From Centrapalus pauciflorus (Eukaryota > Streptophyta > Magnoliopsida > Asterales > Asteraceae): DNA of 64,000 bases. Shown piece by piece: positions 45,863 through 57,745 of the stretch; the stretch's first letter is position 1; each line of letters opens with the position of its first letter. The stretch spans positions 62,001 through 126,000 of the forward strand of contig JAANYP010003720.1 of the NCBI GenBank assembly GCA_020465985.1, written 5' to 3'. Below the pieces are notes generated by a model, which made no database searches, had not been told where the DNA came from, and was given only the letters and a program-made list of their open reading frames with translations. A program made the position numbers and the translations under genes.

Positions 45863-46196
45863 TGTTAGATATTTAATTTCGATCATGTGGACTTGTTTTG
45901 TAATAATTATTTACTTAGTATTTAGTTTCCTTGTAATTTATTTCCATGTAAAAGTCTAGGGGCCAAACGTGTCAAAGTCTCTTAGTTAATTAAATGAGGC
46001 TTCTTTATAGCTCCTAGGGTTTCACATTGTAATACACGGTTGGTATTGAATACAAACACTGCAGCCGCCATTTGACATTCTCTCTCAATATTCATATTGT
46101 CTTCTTCATCATTTCTCAATTATTGAGCATGTTTCTTCTTGGGATTTGATAAAGAATCATAGAGGTGCTGAAATAGAAAGGGAATACAACATTACA
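45863..46196 (+). repeat. Copia-B 3' LTR
   Basis: TGTTAGATAT to ACATTACA, 334 bp; see the 5' LTR entry. Confidence 0.95.
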
Positions 46197-46201
46197 AATT
46201 C

Positions 46202-46520
46202 GATTTGGAAATGATCCAACGAAAGACTTCACCCACCAAATCTTGTTGTTCATAAAAAAAGGTATTAAACTTTTCGGGACAATTGCTGCCATTTTCTCCC
46301 TCTTAAAAAAACAAAAGAAGAGTTTATCAAAACAAATGAGTTGTTTATAAATAAGAAAGTGAATTTAATAAGTGAAACTTACATTACGATCAAGTAAAAT
46401 TAATATTTTTTTTTTGTGGTTTCATCCTTCAACATGAATTCCACACGAACCGCCGTGAGTTTTCACCATAAATGAGGGGATTGAAGCGATGAAAAACATT
46501 CCTCGTGAATATATTGATCC
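46202..46520 (-). pseudogene. RPA-like protein exons (Helitron partner), part 1
   Basis: Minus strand. A block at about 46510-46410 includes AVRVEFMLKDE, like the first strand pair of an RPA OB fold, and 46295-46202 includes AAIVPKSLIPFF and IWWVKSF. It runs up to the Copia-B target duplication and lines up with 26018-25853 on the other side, although the frames differ by one or contain a stop at the joint. Assignment is by pattern and by the Helitron context. Confidence 0.45.
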
Positions 46521-47190
46521 ATGTTCTACAAAGACATTTAATTTACTATATTAAAAATAAAGTAAAACAGCCACGTCAATAATTGAACTTAAAACCTTTA
46601 GTATAAGTTGAAATAAAATATTAGTAAAAATATTCATGTAATATATAAGTTGAGAATCATATAAACTAAAAAACTAAAAATACACATGTCAAGTTATAAA
46701 ATCATGACATAATTCTTATCAGACATAACACATTTAACATATTTTTATTAAAAGGGTTGATATATGCATCCTATTTTATTATACATAATATTATAGCTAT
46801 CATGTCATCTTATTAACCAATCATATTTAACAAAATATATTAAAATATAAAAGAAAACATTACATCAATGTGATGCAGTAGTCCCACACATAAATTACGT
46901 TGTCAAAGAAAACCTTGTTTTAAAATTAAAAAAAAGTGTATTAATGAAATTAATTGATTCGAAACTTTTAATTTCAAAAAAAAAACTTCTTAAAAAACAT
47001 AATTATCAATGTTAATTAATTCAAAAGATTGTGACTATTGAATTTATATAAAAATTATTCCAGCTGCAGGATTTTCGTATTGTCAAATATATGATAAAAA
47101 TTATTATATAATATTTAATACAAATCTTTGTATATAATTAAAATAAATGTAATTTTGAAATAATAAATGCAGGATTTTAAGTAAAGTAAC
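46521..47190. other. AT-rich noncoding stretch
   Basis: Very AT-rich with short A runs; no ORF or motif recognised. It may contain the outer end of the Helitron, but I could not find a convincing TC terminus. Confidence 0.5.
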
Positions 47191-47730
47191 TACACCCCAT
47201 TCCAAGTATACATCGCCGCTTCCCACACCAAACCCTAGTCTCGTCTCACCCCCTCAAACCGTAATCTCTGTTCAACGCCTCCTCACACACAGCTGAAACA
47301 TTCGACCGGTGCTGATCCTCGGTCTAAGTCAAGTTTTTCTGCTCTCTACTTCCGGTTGAGGTGGTTTTCGTTAGCGTAGGTATCGACCCTCTCTGCAGCG
47401 TAAGTATCGACCCTCTTGGGTTCGAGAATATCAGGTACTTCTACCTGCTAACTCCATCGATTTCCATCTTATTTTTGTGTATTTTAGTTTAATTTCGAGC
47501 TATACATCATACCCATCTCGTATACTATGAATATAATCAGTTTTTGGGAAGATTTATTGTTGTATGTGTTCTTGATTTATGTAGGTTTTGGAGTATTTTA
47601 ATTCATGGATTTCTTGGGGTTTGATCGATCGAAGGCTTAAGGTCAGATCTGGAACCAAAACAATCTGGATCTGGAACCACACTTGTTCTTCTTCAAATCT
47701 AGAGTTCCATTTGAGGTTTGCTTTTCAGGT
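47191..47730 (+). other. Gene-like 5' leader with possible intron
   Basis: A sudden change to C/T-rich sequence (CCCACACCAAACCCTAGTC, CTCACCCCCTC) resembling a plant 5' UTR, a donor-like AATATCAG|GTACTT at about 47443 and an acceptor-like TTTTCAG at about 47729. TATCGACCCTCT occurs twice (47385-47415). No ORF follows, so this is probably the captured start of an unknown gene. Confidence 0.35.
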
Positions 47731-47895
47731 TTGTATTTTATTTCATGAATAAATTGTATCCTTAGATGCTTAATGTTTTGCATTAGATGGGGATCTCGAA
47801 AGATGGTTTCCCTTTTCTTCAAATTTTTGTTAAAACAACCCCTAGATGCTCACTGTTTGGCTTGAGATGTGGAGTTTGCAGGTTTCGAAAATGTG

Positions 47896-48040
47896 AAAAG
47901 ATGTGATTTTTATTTGAATAGATCTGATTTTGGTTTGATTTTGATGTTTATAAATGTGATATGTGTATTCGATTTGAGTTTGGTTTGCGTTCCATTTTGA
48001 TTTATTGGTTCTATATATGGGTTTAACTCCATCAAAACAA
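47896..48040 (+). repeat. Local repeat, first copy
   Basis: About 145 bases (GATTTTTATTTGAAT ... TTATTGGTT) recur at 48956-49095 with moderate divergence; the kinase exon lies between the copies. Confidence 0.65.
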
Positions 48041-48253
48041 CGGAGAACTTAACACTGAGTAATCTTTCTGTTGTTTTCCCAGTATAATGCTTTTCCATCT
48101 AAAGTATCTATCTGTTGTTTTTATGTTTTCGCAATGCATGGTGTGATCCTGTTTATGGTTCCAACTTCCAATTGATTAAAAATTCCATTGACTCATTCTA
48201 ATATCTGTTTTAAACCACATATATGTATGTGTTTGTGTGTGTCTATATACATG

Positions 48254-48286
<33 letters not shown>

Positions 48287-48436
48287 TCACATATGGAGAG
48301 TCTGTTTGTGGGGAGTGATGTAAGAATAAAATTAGCAGTAGTCATAGCGTATATATATGTATGTAATAAGCAGGTGAGCTGGTAATTAAAAATGCAGCAG
48401 CAACAACCATAGTATAACAAATCAGCATCCAGCCAA

Positions 48437-48542
48437 TCACCATCTTCTTTGGCAATGAGGGCCTATTATATAGGGCCAAAAGGGGAGAAACTTCTTGTTT
48501 TTGATTACATGCCCAAAGGAAGTCTTGCTACTTTTCTCCATG
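48437..48542 (+). pseudogene. Captured exon of an IMK2/IMK3-like LRR receptor kinase
   Basis: One open stretch encodes RAYYIGPKGEKLLVFDYM followed by PKGSLATFLH. This is the kinase hinge (subdomains IV-V) of plant LRR receptor-like kinases of the IMK group, where R-A-Y-Y-x-G-P-K-G-E-K is very conserved. It ends in a good donor (G|GTAAGT at 48543). No other kinase part (P-loop, HxD, DFG-type segment) was found around it, so this is an isolated fragment. Confidence 0.8.
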
Positions 48543-48544
48543 GT

Positions 48545-50297
48545 AAGTCTTATTTATTCCTCCATTATATATACCCAAACCATCATAGTTAACTTTGATT
48601 GCAAATTAACCATTTGTTTGCAAGAATGAGTGGCTTTGGAACGTAGAAATACCAGCAGCATGCGTGCTATATTTGTCTAGAATTACTCCAATTTTTGTGC
48701 AAATTTGAGCAGTTTTGAACCATCTGTCTGTTGGTGGATTTTGGGATAAATTTATGAATTTACTTAGCATCTTGATGATATTTTATTTTGTGATTATAAT
48801 CTTCAACTATCAGCTTTTCTTCTCAAGGTTATTAAGTGTGTAGAAGTTAACTTTTGGACAGCAAGCATTAAGTTGCTGTCGGGTAATTTTGAACAGCAAG
48901 CATTAACTTTTGGACAGCAAGGTTTAATTCTCAACGTTATTAAGTGCGTAGAACGTGAATATATCTGATTTTTATTTGAATGGATCTGATTTTTATTTGA
49001 CTTTGATGTTTATAAAGGTGATTTTGTGTATGCAATTTGAGTTTCGTTTGTGTTCAATTTTGTTTTATTGGTTTTAAATAGTGTTTAACTACTCAGGGGT
49101 GTGTTAGGTTATTCAGTTGATCATGTATATAGGTCCAGGAGTTGGTATGGGTTAGGATGTCATGTATGTAGGCTTGTTTTATGGACAAACAGAAGCAGTA
49201 ACAGGAAGCATATGTGTTTGTCTTTCAATTAATGCAACAGTAGTAGAACATATATATGTCTATGTGCTTATATTTCATCAACAGCAACTTGACAAGTAGC
49301 AAGTGTTGTGTGTGTCTCACAAGTATAATTACGGCAGCAGCCATAGGTAATATATAATTGCGTTCGTGTGTTGCATGTATACATGTGTGTGTCTTTTTAT
49401 TTATAATTAGCAGCCATAATTGTTTGTGTTCTATAAACAAATTAGCAGCCATAAAAATCAAGTTTTTATGTACGTATATGTCCTATATGGGAATGTTTGA
49501 TTTAATAAAACTGAAAAAAAAAACAGAGCGTGTGCACGTTTTAGAATTATGCAATCAGCATCATCACAAAGAAAAGTGAGTGCAGTGTGTGTCTGTGTAT
49601 ACAAAACAGTGTGTGTGTGTGTGTGTGTGTTTTCAATTTCTAGGTCTATTTCGGTGCAAATGTAAGATTTAAACCGTGATACCAACCGAACCAAACTGAT
49701 AATTTGCGGTTCAGTCGAGTCGTTAGATTTGGCATGTTTGGTTTGAGAAAATTCGAAACCGAAGTTATCGGTTTGGCTAAGATTTAGTCGTGAAACCGGC
49801 AGAACCAACCTGCGTTGTTAGTGTGGTTTATCTAAATAACTAAGCTTGTACCTTTGTAATATCATGTTACAATTAAAAGTGGGTTTACATCTTGCATTAC
49901 TTAACTATGTTAGCATCTTTTTTGATGCAGGAGAATTATTCTTTGTCACTGACTGGAAAAGTGGATTTTAGAATCTTCACAAATGGGTAAACTTCAGAAG
50001 GAATTTAATTTTTTATGTACCCATAATGTTATATCTAAACATCCATTTTGTGTATTGTAAGGCATCACGTCACATCATAGCAAGTAGCAGTATCTAATTG
50101 CTATATGGCACATGGGCACAATGTCCTAAAATTTCATCACTTTTAGGGTCAGACGTCCCATGTGTTCTAATTTCTCTCACATACATGCTACAAAAGTACA
50201 ATTAGATTTTTGATTTAATCTGGCAGTATAAAGTAAGTTGAGCTGATTAAATTTGTTAAATTGAAGAGAGTGTCTCATGTTTTCTTGTTTTACTTTC
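48545..50297. other. Noncoding, intron-like stretch
   Basis: Contains the second local repeat (48956-49095), a (GT)n tract at 49607-49631, and a degenerate AACCGAACCAAAC-type stretch at 49680-49805. A (AC)n tract lies just upstream at 48261-48286. A short AG...GT-bounded block at about 49932-49987 could be an exon, but I do not recognise it. Confidence 0.5.
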
Positions 50298-50593
50298 TTG
50301 TATGAGACAAAATGTTTGCTCACCTGTTTATTAATTATTAGTACACTATGTTGTCGCTTTTGAGCGAGATCCTCCAGAGTGATAGGTTTGTTTTCTGCTA
50401 TTGAATCTGATAACACAGTGTTGCACTACATTCCTTAAAGTCTGAATTCGCTAGACCATTATGGGTTTTTGGCATGAACTCGTATGAGATCATTAAGGAG
50501 CATAAGAATTTAATTGCTTGCAGCTACATGTTACATGTCGATTTTGCATCATTCATTGCTTTCATCTCATCTCGTTTAATTGAATATTGAATT

Positions 50594-50860
50594 ATGTGCA
50601 GGCAGAAAGGAACGTCATATCTCGGAATTCACAGATTTACTGAATATTGTAATCAACACCATCTCCTTGATGATTTTTGTTTTGTTTTTGTCCCTGATTG
50701 GCTATTCAAGGGATTATCTCTTTTTTTTATATTGATTGGGTTATGTCTTATTTCGATTTCAGGTGAACGTTGCCTATATGTTCAGGGTGCATCTGGAGTT
50801 CATTCTTTTTCAATAGCTAAGGTGCTATTCCTTTCTGATTATATGTTAACAGTTACTTAG
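50594..50860 (+). other. Small ORF or exon pair in the tandem unit
   Basis: 88-residue open frame, identical in the second unit (53781-54047). It begins at TTATGTGCAG|GCAG, which looks like a 3' splice site, and contains a second acceptor-like TTTCAG followed by GTGAACG and a donor-like AAG|GTGCT. The hydrophobic middle comes from T-rich, intron-like DNA. I do not recognise it; it is more likely two short exons around an intron than a membrane protein. Confidence 0.25.
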
Positions 50861-51462
50861 GTATGATGTCACAATAGCGTAGGTGTGTTTCATACAAAAA
50901 CAGAAACACAAGTTCATATGTTTGACTGTGTGTTTTGTGAGCATTCATTAATCATATCTATGTGTTTGGTGTGTGTATGCATCATAATGATAAGTAGTAG
51001 CTTATTACCCATCAGTTTCGTTTTTAATTTTTTTTGTTTTCAATTTTTTTTTTGGACATGAGTGAATACAGGAACTTGAATGAAGTGTGCCATCATTGTA
51101 AAATGTTTAGGGACTCTATGATACATGTTTAAAAATAGACAGAGAAAACTAGAAAATAAAAAGTGAGTGTGTGTCCAGTAAGTGACCCCGAGAGGTTATG
51201 ATATGATACTAACCTGGGTTTAAGAAGCGCTGGTGACAGGGGTCGTAGTTGAGTAACAGAAAGAAGATCAACAGCTGCAGTAATAAAACTTAAGGGTTAC
51301 TTTTTTGTGTTTTGCAGATTAAACTCAATAACAGTAAATAATTTATAAACAATTAACACTAAATTGATTTTAAATTAAATAGATTTTGTTGATGTTGCAC
51401 CACTAAGGCAGGGAAGCCTATATTCTGAGAATGAAAGGTCATCCCAACTAGGTACTTCAATC

Positions 51463-52893
51463 AAGGATCTTCCTTTTTTTCTTTAAGGATATTTGTTAGG
51501 GAATTCTTCTGTTTGTAGTTTTAAGTTATCTCTATGTCCCAGTTAATGTGTTGTGTTCTTCAACCCAATTACTTTTGTTGTGTTAAGTAGTATACTAAAA
51601 GGCAAGGCTGGTTTAGTTTTGCTGATTTGTTCTTTCCAATTCAGTTAGTGTTTAGTCGTTCTGAATTAGTCCATCAACTTACTTTGGTTATCCTTTTAAT
51701 CAGTTTCAGATTATTACATTTTAGTATAAAGTTCGATTTGAAACAGGATAAAGTTAATTAAAAATTTATCTGATATACTTCTTAACAAAAGTAAATGGAT
51801 CCTCCATACTATGATACTATTTATCTCGAAGTAGGGTCATTCCCATGAAAATTCAGGTTTGCCATAAATCAGAGAAACTCGATGAAATATATAATTGTTA
51901 AAAGAAATAAGTAGATAAACCAACAAAGGCCACTTCTGTACATAACCTTTCAGCTGATTTATTGAGAAGAAGCATATTAACAGCCTCAATGTTCCTAAAT
52001 TCCCTATTTATTCCCCATACTGTAGCCCAACTGTTTCATAAAACGTAATATAAAATAGATAAAAAGTCATAATATGTGTTCCAGATCTGCCTCACAGGCT
52101 CACAGCATCTCATCTGTTCCCAAAAGCTATTTCTTTTATATATGCTCTTAGCTTATGGCATGCAAGGATCTGCCTTTTTTATGTAAGGATATTTGTTAGG
52201 GAATCCTTCTGTTTGTAGTTTTAAGTTATCTCTATCTCCCAGTTAATGTGTTGTGTTCTTCAACCCAATTACTTTTGTTGTGTTAAGTAGTATACTAAAA
52301 GGCAAGGCTGGTTTACTTTTGTTGATTTATTCTTTCCAATTCAGTTAGTGTTTAGTCGTTCTGAATTAGTCCATCAACTTACTTTGGTTATCCTTTTAAT
52401 CAGTTTCAGATTATTACATTTTAGTATAAAGTTCGATTTGAAACAGGATAAAGTTAATTAAAAATTTATCTGATATACTACTTAACAAAAGTAAATGGAT
52501 CCTCCATACTATGATGTTATTTATCTCGAAGTAGGGTCATTCCCTTGAAATTTAACCTTTCAGCTGATTTATTGAGAAGAAGCATATTGACAGCCTCAAG
52601 ATTCCTAAATTCCCTATTTATTCCCCGTACTGTAGCCCAACTGTTTCATAAAACGTAATATGAAATAGATAAAAAGTCATAATATGTTTTCCAGATCTGC
52701 CTCACAGGCTCACAACATCTCATCTGTTCCCAAAAGCTATTTCTTTTATATTTGATCTTAGCTTATGGCATGCAAGGATCTGCCTTTTTTTCTGTAAGGA
52801 TATTTTTTAGGGAATCCTTCTGTTTGTAGTTTTCAGTTATCTCTATGTCCCAGTTAATGTGTTGTGTTCTTCAACCCAATTACTCTTTTAATC
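51463..52893 (+). repeat. Inner tandem repeat within copy 1
   Basis: Units start at AAGGATCT: 51463-52163 (701 bp), 52164-52773 (610 bp, lacks about 92 bases of the first) and a partial third to about 52893. Confidence 0.9.
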
Positions 52894-53484
52894 CAACCAA
52901 AAAACTCCAGATGAACCTGACCATGGACACACAACCAAAAAACAACAATGACTTGTGGTAGTTAATTTTCAGTTCTACTTTGGTTTCTTTTGCAGGTCTT
53001 CGATTAAAGTTGCTTTGATGTAATCACATTTGCAAAACACGGATCATAATCAATAAATAATCACCTTGGCATCACGAAGAAAACCTCTCAGGTCATTGTT
53101 CATGTCTAGCACCTTTTACTTTTGGTTATATCATTTTAAAACGTTAAAAAACCTCGTGTGTCACATCCGAGAGGATACTGATTTTTAATTTTAAAATCGT
53201 TATTCAATTCTGGTAATATGTACCTGAAACAGAATAATAGAAGCTGAATAACAAAATCGGTATTCATGTCTGGCATTATTCACGTCTGACAGTTTTTACT
53301 TTCTGTTATCTAATTTTAAAATGTTAAAATTATTCATCTTATTAATATTATTCTAGCAAATGCTTTATTAATATGATACCTGAAAGAGAATAACAGAAGC
53401 AGCAGGTAGCAGCAAGACGACAGAAGCAGCTACCAGAAGAAGCAACACCAGTTTTTTTTTAAGAGAATGAGTGTTTTTTTTAAT

Positions 53485-56400
53485 TTGTATGAGACAAAAT
53501 GTTTGCTCACCTGTTTATTAATTATTAGTACACTATGTTGTCGCTTTTGAGCGAGATCCTCCAGAGTGAATTGTTTGTTTTCTACTATTGAATCTGATAA
53601 CACAGTGTTGCACTACATTCCTTAAAGTCTGAATTCGCTAGACCATTATGGGTTTTTGGCATGAACTCGTATGAGATCATTAAGCAGCATAAGAATTTAA
53701 TTGCTTGCAGCTACATGTTACATGTCGATTTTGCATCATTCATTGCTTTCATCTCATCTCGTTTAATTGAATATTGAATTATGTGCAGGCAGAAAGGAAC
53801 GTCATATCTCGGAATTCACAGATTTACTGAATATTGTAATCAACACCATCTCCTTGATGATTTTTGTTTTGTTTTTGTCCCTGATTGGCTATTCAAGGGA
53901 TTATCTCTTTTTTTTATATTGATTGGGTTATGTCTTATTTCGATTTCAGGTGAACGTTGCCTATATGTTCAGGGTGCATCTGGAGTTCATTCTTTTTCAA
54001 TAGCTAAGGTGCTATTCCTTTCTGATTATATGTTAACAGTTACTTAGGTATGATGTCACAATAGCTTAGGTGTGTTTCATACAAAAACAGAAACACAAGT
54101 TCATATGTTTGACTGTGTGTTTTGTGAGCATTCATTAATCATATCTATGTGTTTGGTGTGTGTATGCATCATAATGATAAGTAGTAGCTTATTACCCATC
54201 AGTTTCGTTTTTAATTTTTTTGTTTTCAATTTTTTTTTGGACATGAGTGAATACAGGAACTTGAATGAAGTGTGCCATCATTGTAAAATGTTTAGGGACT
54301 CTATGATACATGTTTAAAAATAGACAGAGAAAACTAGAAAATAAAAAGTGAGTGTGTGTCCAGTAAGTGACCCCGAGAGGTTATGATATGATACTAACCT
54401 GGGTTTAAGAAGCGCTGGTGACAGGGGTCGTAGTTGAGTAACAGAAAGAAGATCAACAGCTGCAGTAATAAAACTTAAGGGTTACTTTTTTGTGTTTTGC
54501 AGATTAAACTCAATAACAGTAAATAATTTATAAACAATTAACACTAAATTGATTTTAAATTAAATAGATTTTGTTGATGTTGCACCACTAAGGCAGGGAA
54601 GCCTATATTCTGAGAATGAAAGGTCATCCCAACTAGGTACTTCAATCAAGGATCTTCCTTTTTTTCTTTAAGGATATTTGTTAGGGAATTCTTCTGTTTG
54701 TAGTTTTAAGTTATCTCTATGTCCCAGTTAATGTGTTGTGTTCTTCAACCCAATTACTTTTGTTGTGTTAAGTAGTATACTAAAAGGCAAGGCTGGTTTA
54801 GTTTTGCTGATTTGTTCTTTCCAATTCAGTTAGTGTTTAGTCGTTCTGAATTAGTCCATCAACTTACTTTGGTTATCCTTTTAATCAGTTTCAGATTATT
54901 ACATTTTAGTATAAAGTTCGATTTGAAACAGGATAAAGTTAATTAAAAATTTATCTGATATACTTCTTAACAAAAGTAAATGGATCCTCCATACTATGAT
55001 ACTATTTATCTCGAAGTAGGGTCATTCCCATGAAAATTCAGGTTTGCCATAAATCAGAGAAACTCGATGAAATATATAATTGTTAAAAGAAATAAGTAGA
55101 TAAACCAACAAAGGCCACTTCTGTACATAACCTTTCAACTGATTTATTGAGAAGAAGCATATTAACAGCCTCAATATTCCTAAATTCCCTATTTATTCCC
55201 CATATTATAGCCCAACTGTTTCATAAAACGTAATATAAAATAGATAAAAAGTCATAATATGTGTTCCAGATCTGCCTCACAGGCTCACAGCATCTCATCT
55301 GTTCCCAAAAGCTATTTCTTTTATTTTTGCTCTTAGCTTATGGCATGCAAGGATCTGCCTTTTTTTATGTAAGGATATTTGTTAGGGAATCCTTCTGTTT
55401 GTAGTTTTAAGTTATCTCTATGTCCCAGTTAATGTGTTGTGTTCTTCAACCCAATTACTTTTGTTGTGTTAAGTAGTATACTAAAAGGCAAGGTTGGTTT
55501 ACTTTTGTTGATTTATTCTTTCCAATTCAGTTAGTGTTTAGTCGTTCTGAATTAGTCCATCAACTTACTTTGGTTATCCTTTTAATCAGTTTCAGATTAT
55601 TACATTTTAGTATAAAGTTCGATTTGAAACAGGATAAAGTTAATTAAAAATTTATCTGATATACTACTTAACAAAAGTAAATGGATCCTCCATACTATGA
55701 TGTTATTTATCTCGAAGTAGGGTCATTCCCTTGAAATTTAACCTTTCAGCTGATTTATTGAGAAGAAGCATATTGACAGCCTCAAGATTCCTAAATTCCT
55801 TATTTATTCCCCGTATTGTAGCCCAACTGTTTCATAAAACGTAATATGAAATAGATAAAAAGTCATAATATATTTTCCAGATCTGCCTCACAGGCTCACA
55901 ACATCTCATCTGTTCCCAAAAGCTATTTCTTTTATATTTGATCTTAGCTTATGGCATGCAAGGATCGGCCTTTTTTTCTGTAAGGATATTTTTTAGGGAA
56001 TCCTTCTGTTTGTAGTTTTTAGTTATCTCTATGTCCCAGTTAATGTGTTGTGTTCTTCAACCCAATTACTCTTTTAATCCAACCAAAAAACTCCAGATGA
56101 ACCTGAGCATGGGCACACAACCAAAAAACAACAATGACTTGTGGTAGTTAATTTTCAGTTCTACTTTGGTTTCTTTGCAGGTCTTCGATTAAAGTTGCTT
56201 TGATGTAATCACATTTGCAAAACACGGATCATAATCAATAAATAATCACCTTGGCATCACGAAGAAAACCTCTCAGGTCATTGTTCATGTCTAGCACCTT
56301 TTACTTTTGGTTATATCATTTTAAAACGTTAAAAAACCTCGTGTGTCACATCCGAGAGGATACTGATTTTTAATTTTAAAATCGTTATTCAATTCTGGTA

Positions 56401-56668
56401 ATATGTACCTGAAACAGAATAATAGAAGCTGAATAACAAAATCGTTATTCATGTCTGGCATTATTCACGTCTGACAGTTTTTACTTTCTGTTATCTAATT
56501 TTAAAATGTTAAAATTATTCATCTTATTAATATTATTCTAGCAAATGCTTTATTAATATGATACCTGAAAGAGAATAACAGAAGCAGCAGGTAGCAGCAA
56601 GACGACAGAAGCAGCTACCAGAAGAAGCAACACCAGTTTTTTTTTTAAGAGAATGAGTGTTTTTTTTT
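53485..56668 (+). repeat. 3.19-kb tandem duplication, copy 2
   Basis: Partner of 50298-53484, including the small ORF at 53781-54047 and the inner repeat. Confidence 0.95.
54648..56079 (+). repeat. Inner tandem repeat within copy 2
   Basis: Units at 54648-55348, 55349-55959 and partial 55960-56079, in register with those of copy 1, so the inner repeat is older than the outer duplication. Confidence 0.9.
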
Positions 56669-57009
56669 ATCAGAAAGATAGAATTAGATCAGAAATATAG
56701 TGGTTTTTATAACAGCTATTGGAGCTGATTGGGGAAGGGGAAGAGATTGTTTGGGGAAGGGAAAGAAATCGTTTGGGGGGATGATTGTGCAGCAGTAGCA
56801 GAGTGAAGCTGCAGACTGCAGTAGCATACTGCATGACTGACATCTTTTTACTTTTTGTTATTAAATTTTAATTTCTAATATTTTTTAAATTTGTTGCATT
56901 ATAAAGTTGTACATCATGCAATAAAGACTTGTAAGTCTTAAAATTCAAGGTTGTGTTATATTTAATTGTACTTTATGCATTATAACTTGTAAGCATCAAT
57001 ATGCTTTAT
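56669..57009. other. Noncoding stretch after the duplication
   Basis: G-rich words (GGGGAAGGGGAAG, GGGGAAGGGAAAG) at 56733-56770, then AT-rich sequence. Nothing recognised. Confidence 0.5.
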
Positions 57010-57345
57010 TAGTAGTAGAGATAAGAAGTAATAACTTAGTATTTACTTACTTTGATGTATTAGAAGTATGAAATCAAGTAGAAGTTGAAATCTTGAGTTG
57101 ATTGCACAAGAACTTCCTTGAAACACTTGAAGAACACGAATTTACAAACTTTGGCTTTGCTGAGAGGTGTTGGCCGGATTTCGGAGAGGAGAAAAGAGAG
57201 AGTTTTTGTGTTTTGAAGGTGTGAAAATGAATGGAAATAGTTGGTCTTTCTTATAGATGGAGAAAGTGAATTCAAATGATGAAGTGTTGGAGGTTGAGTG
57301 CATCTTTTACCAAGAGTGAGATATTCAGAACGTGCAAAGAAGTGT
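57010..57345 (-). repeat. Fragment of an LTR related to family 1
   Basis: Similar to 12840-13110, including TAGTATTTACTTAC, TGATGTATTAG.AGTATGAAAT, the GAGAGGAGA stretch and a TGGTCTTTC word, but clearly more diverged. Only the middle of the LTR is present. Confidence 0.6.
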
Positions 57346-57387
57346 GTTTTCATGCATGCAAAGTCTACTTAGAATTAAACAGTTAAG

Positions 57388-57679
57388 TGTTGCCAAGCTG
57401 TTCTTATTCAAGTTGTCTATCTGTCTTATAAAATCAGTGAGTTCATATTTTTAATGTATTCATTGTAACTGGTCTGAGTGTGTCTTAGATTAGTAGTCTA
57501 TCTGTTGTTTCTGTCATCTCGGCTTGAATCATTCTGCAATTCAAGTTTGTTTGTAATTAACACTTATTGATAGTATACTTACAAACATTGAGAAAGTGTG
57601 TTGAAATTTTTAAGTAGCTTTATTCACGCCCCTTCTACAGCTTAGAGCAACATACTAGGGAACCCTTTTGGGACCTACA
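57388..57679 (+). repeat. Probable Copia-D 5' LTR
   Basis: End is set by GGGACCTACA two bases before the primer site. The start at TGTTGCCAAG is the best TG candidate but cannot be confirmed without the 3' LTR. Confidence 0.4.
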
Positions 57680-57681
57680 AC

Positions 57682-57695
57682 TGGTATCTGAGCAG
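57682..57695 (+). other. Copia-D primer-binding site
   Basis: TGGTATCTGAGCAG, the initiator-Met tRNA type with one change. Confidence 0.8.
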
Positions 57696-57745
57696 TTTAG
57701 AGTGTGTGTCAAATCTAGATCTCTCATTACTTCCTATTTCCCACC

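Larger units (their letters stand above)
26024..46196 (+). mobile_element. Copia-B: Sirevirus-like Copia retrotransposon with nested insertions
   Basis: AATTC at 26019-26023 is repeated at 46197-46201. LTRs of 346 and 334 bp differ by one 12-bp indel and about 11 substitutions (about 3 percent by eye), so it looks slightly older than Copia-A. Order: LTR, primer site, long motif-rich leader, gag, coiled-coil linker, protease, integrase, RT, RNase H, internal promoter-like region with intron, accessory ORF, polypurine tract, LTR. Ignoring solo LTRs b and c it is about 14.4 kb. Many stops, frameshifts and a mutated RT active site make it inactive. Confidence 0.93.
50298..53484 (+). repeat. 3.19-kb tandem duplication, copy 1
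   Basis: Every landmark recurs 3187 bases downstream. By eye about 28 differences over 3.19 kb, so about 99 percent identity. Both copies end in a T run after GAATGAGTG; the junction has no LTR, TIR or target-site pattern. Confidence 0.95.

Noticed and set aside
47191..50297. Complete functional receptor kinase gene
   Set aside because: Only the hinge exon is found; catalytic loop and Mg-binding segments are absent on either strand nearby.
50594..50860. Small membrane protein encoded twice
   Set aside because: Identity only reflects the recent duplication; the hydrophobic part is T-rich intron-like DNA and the frame starts at a splice acceptor.
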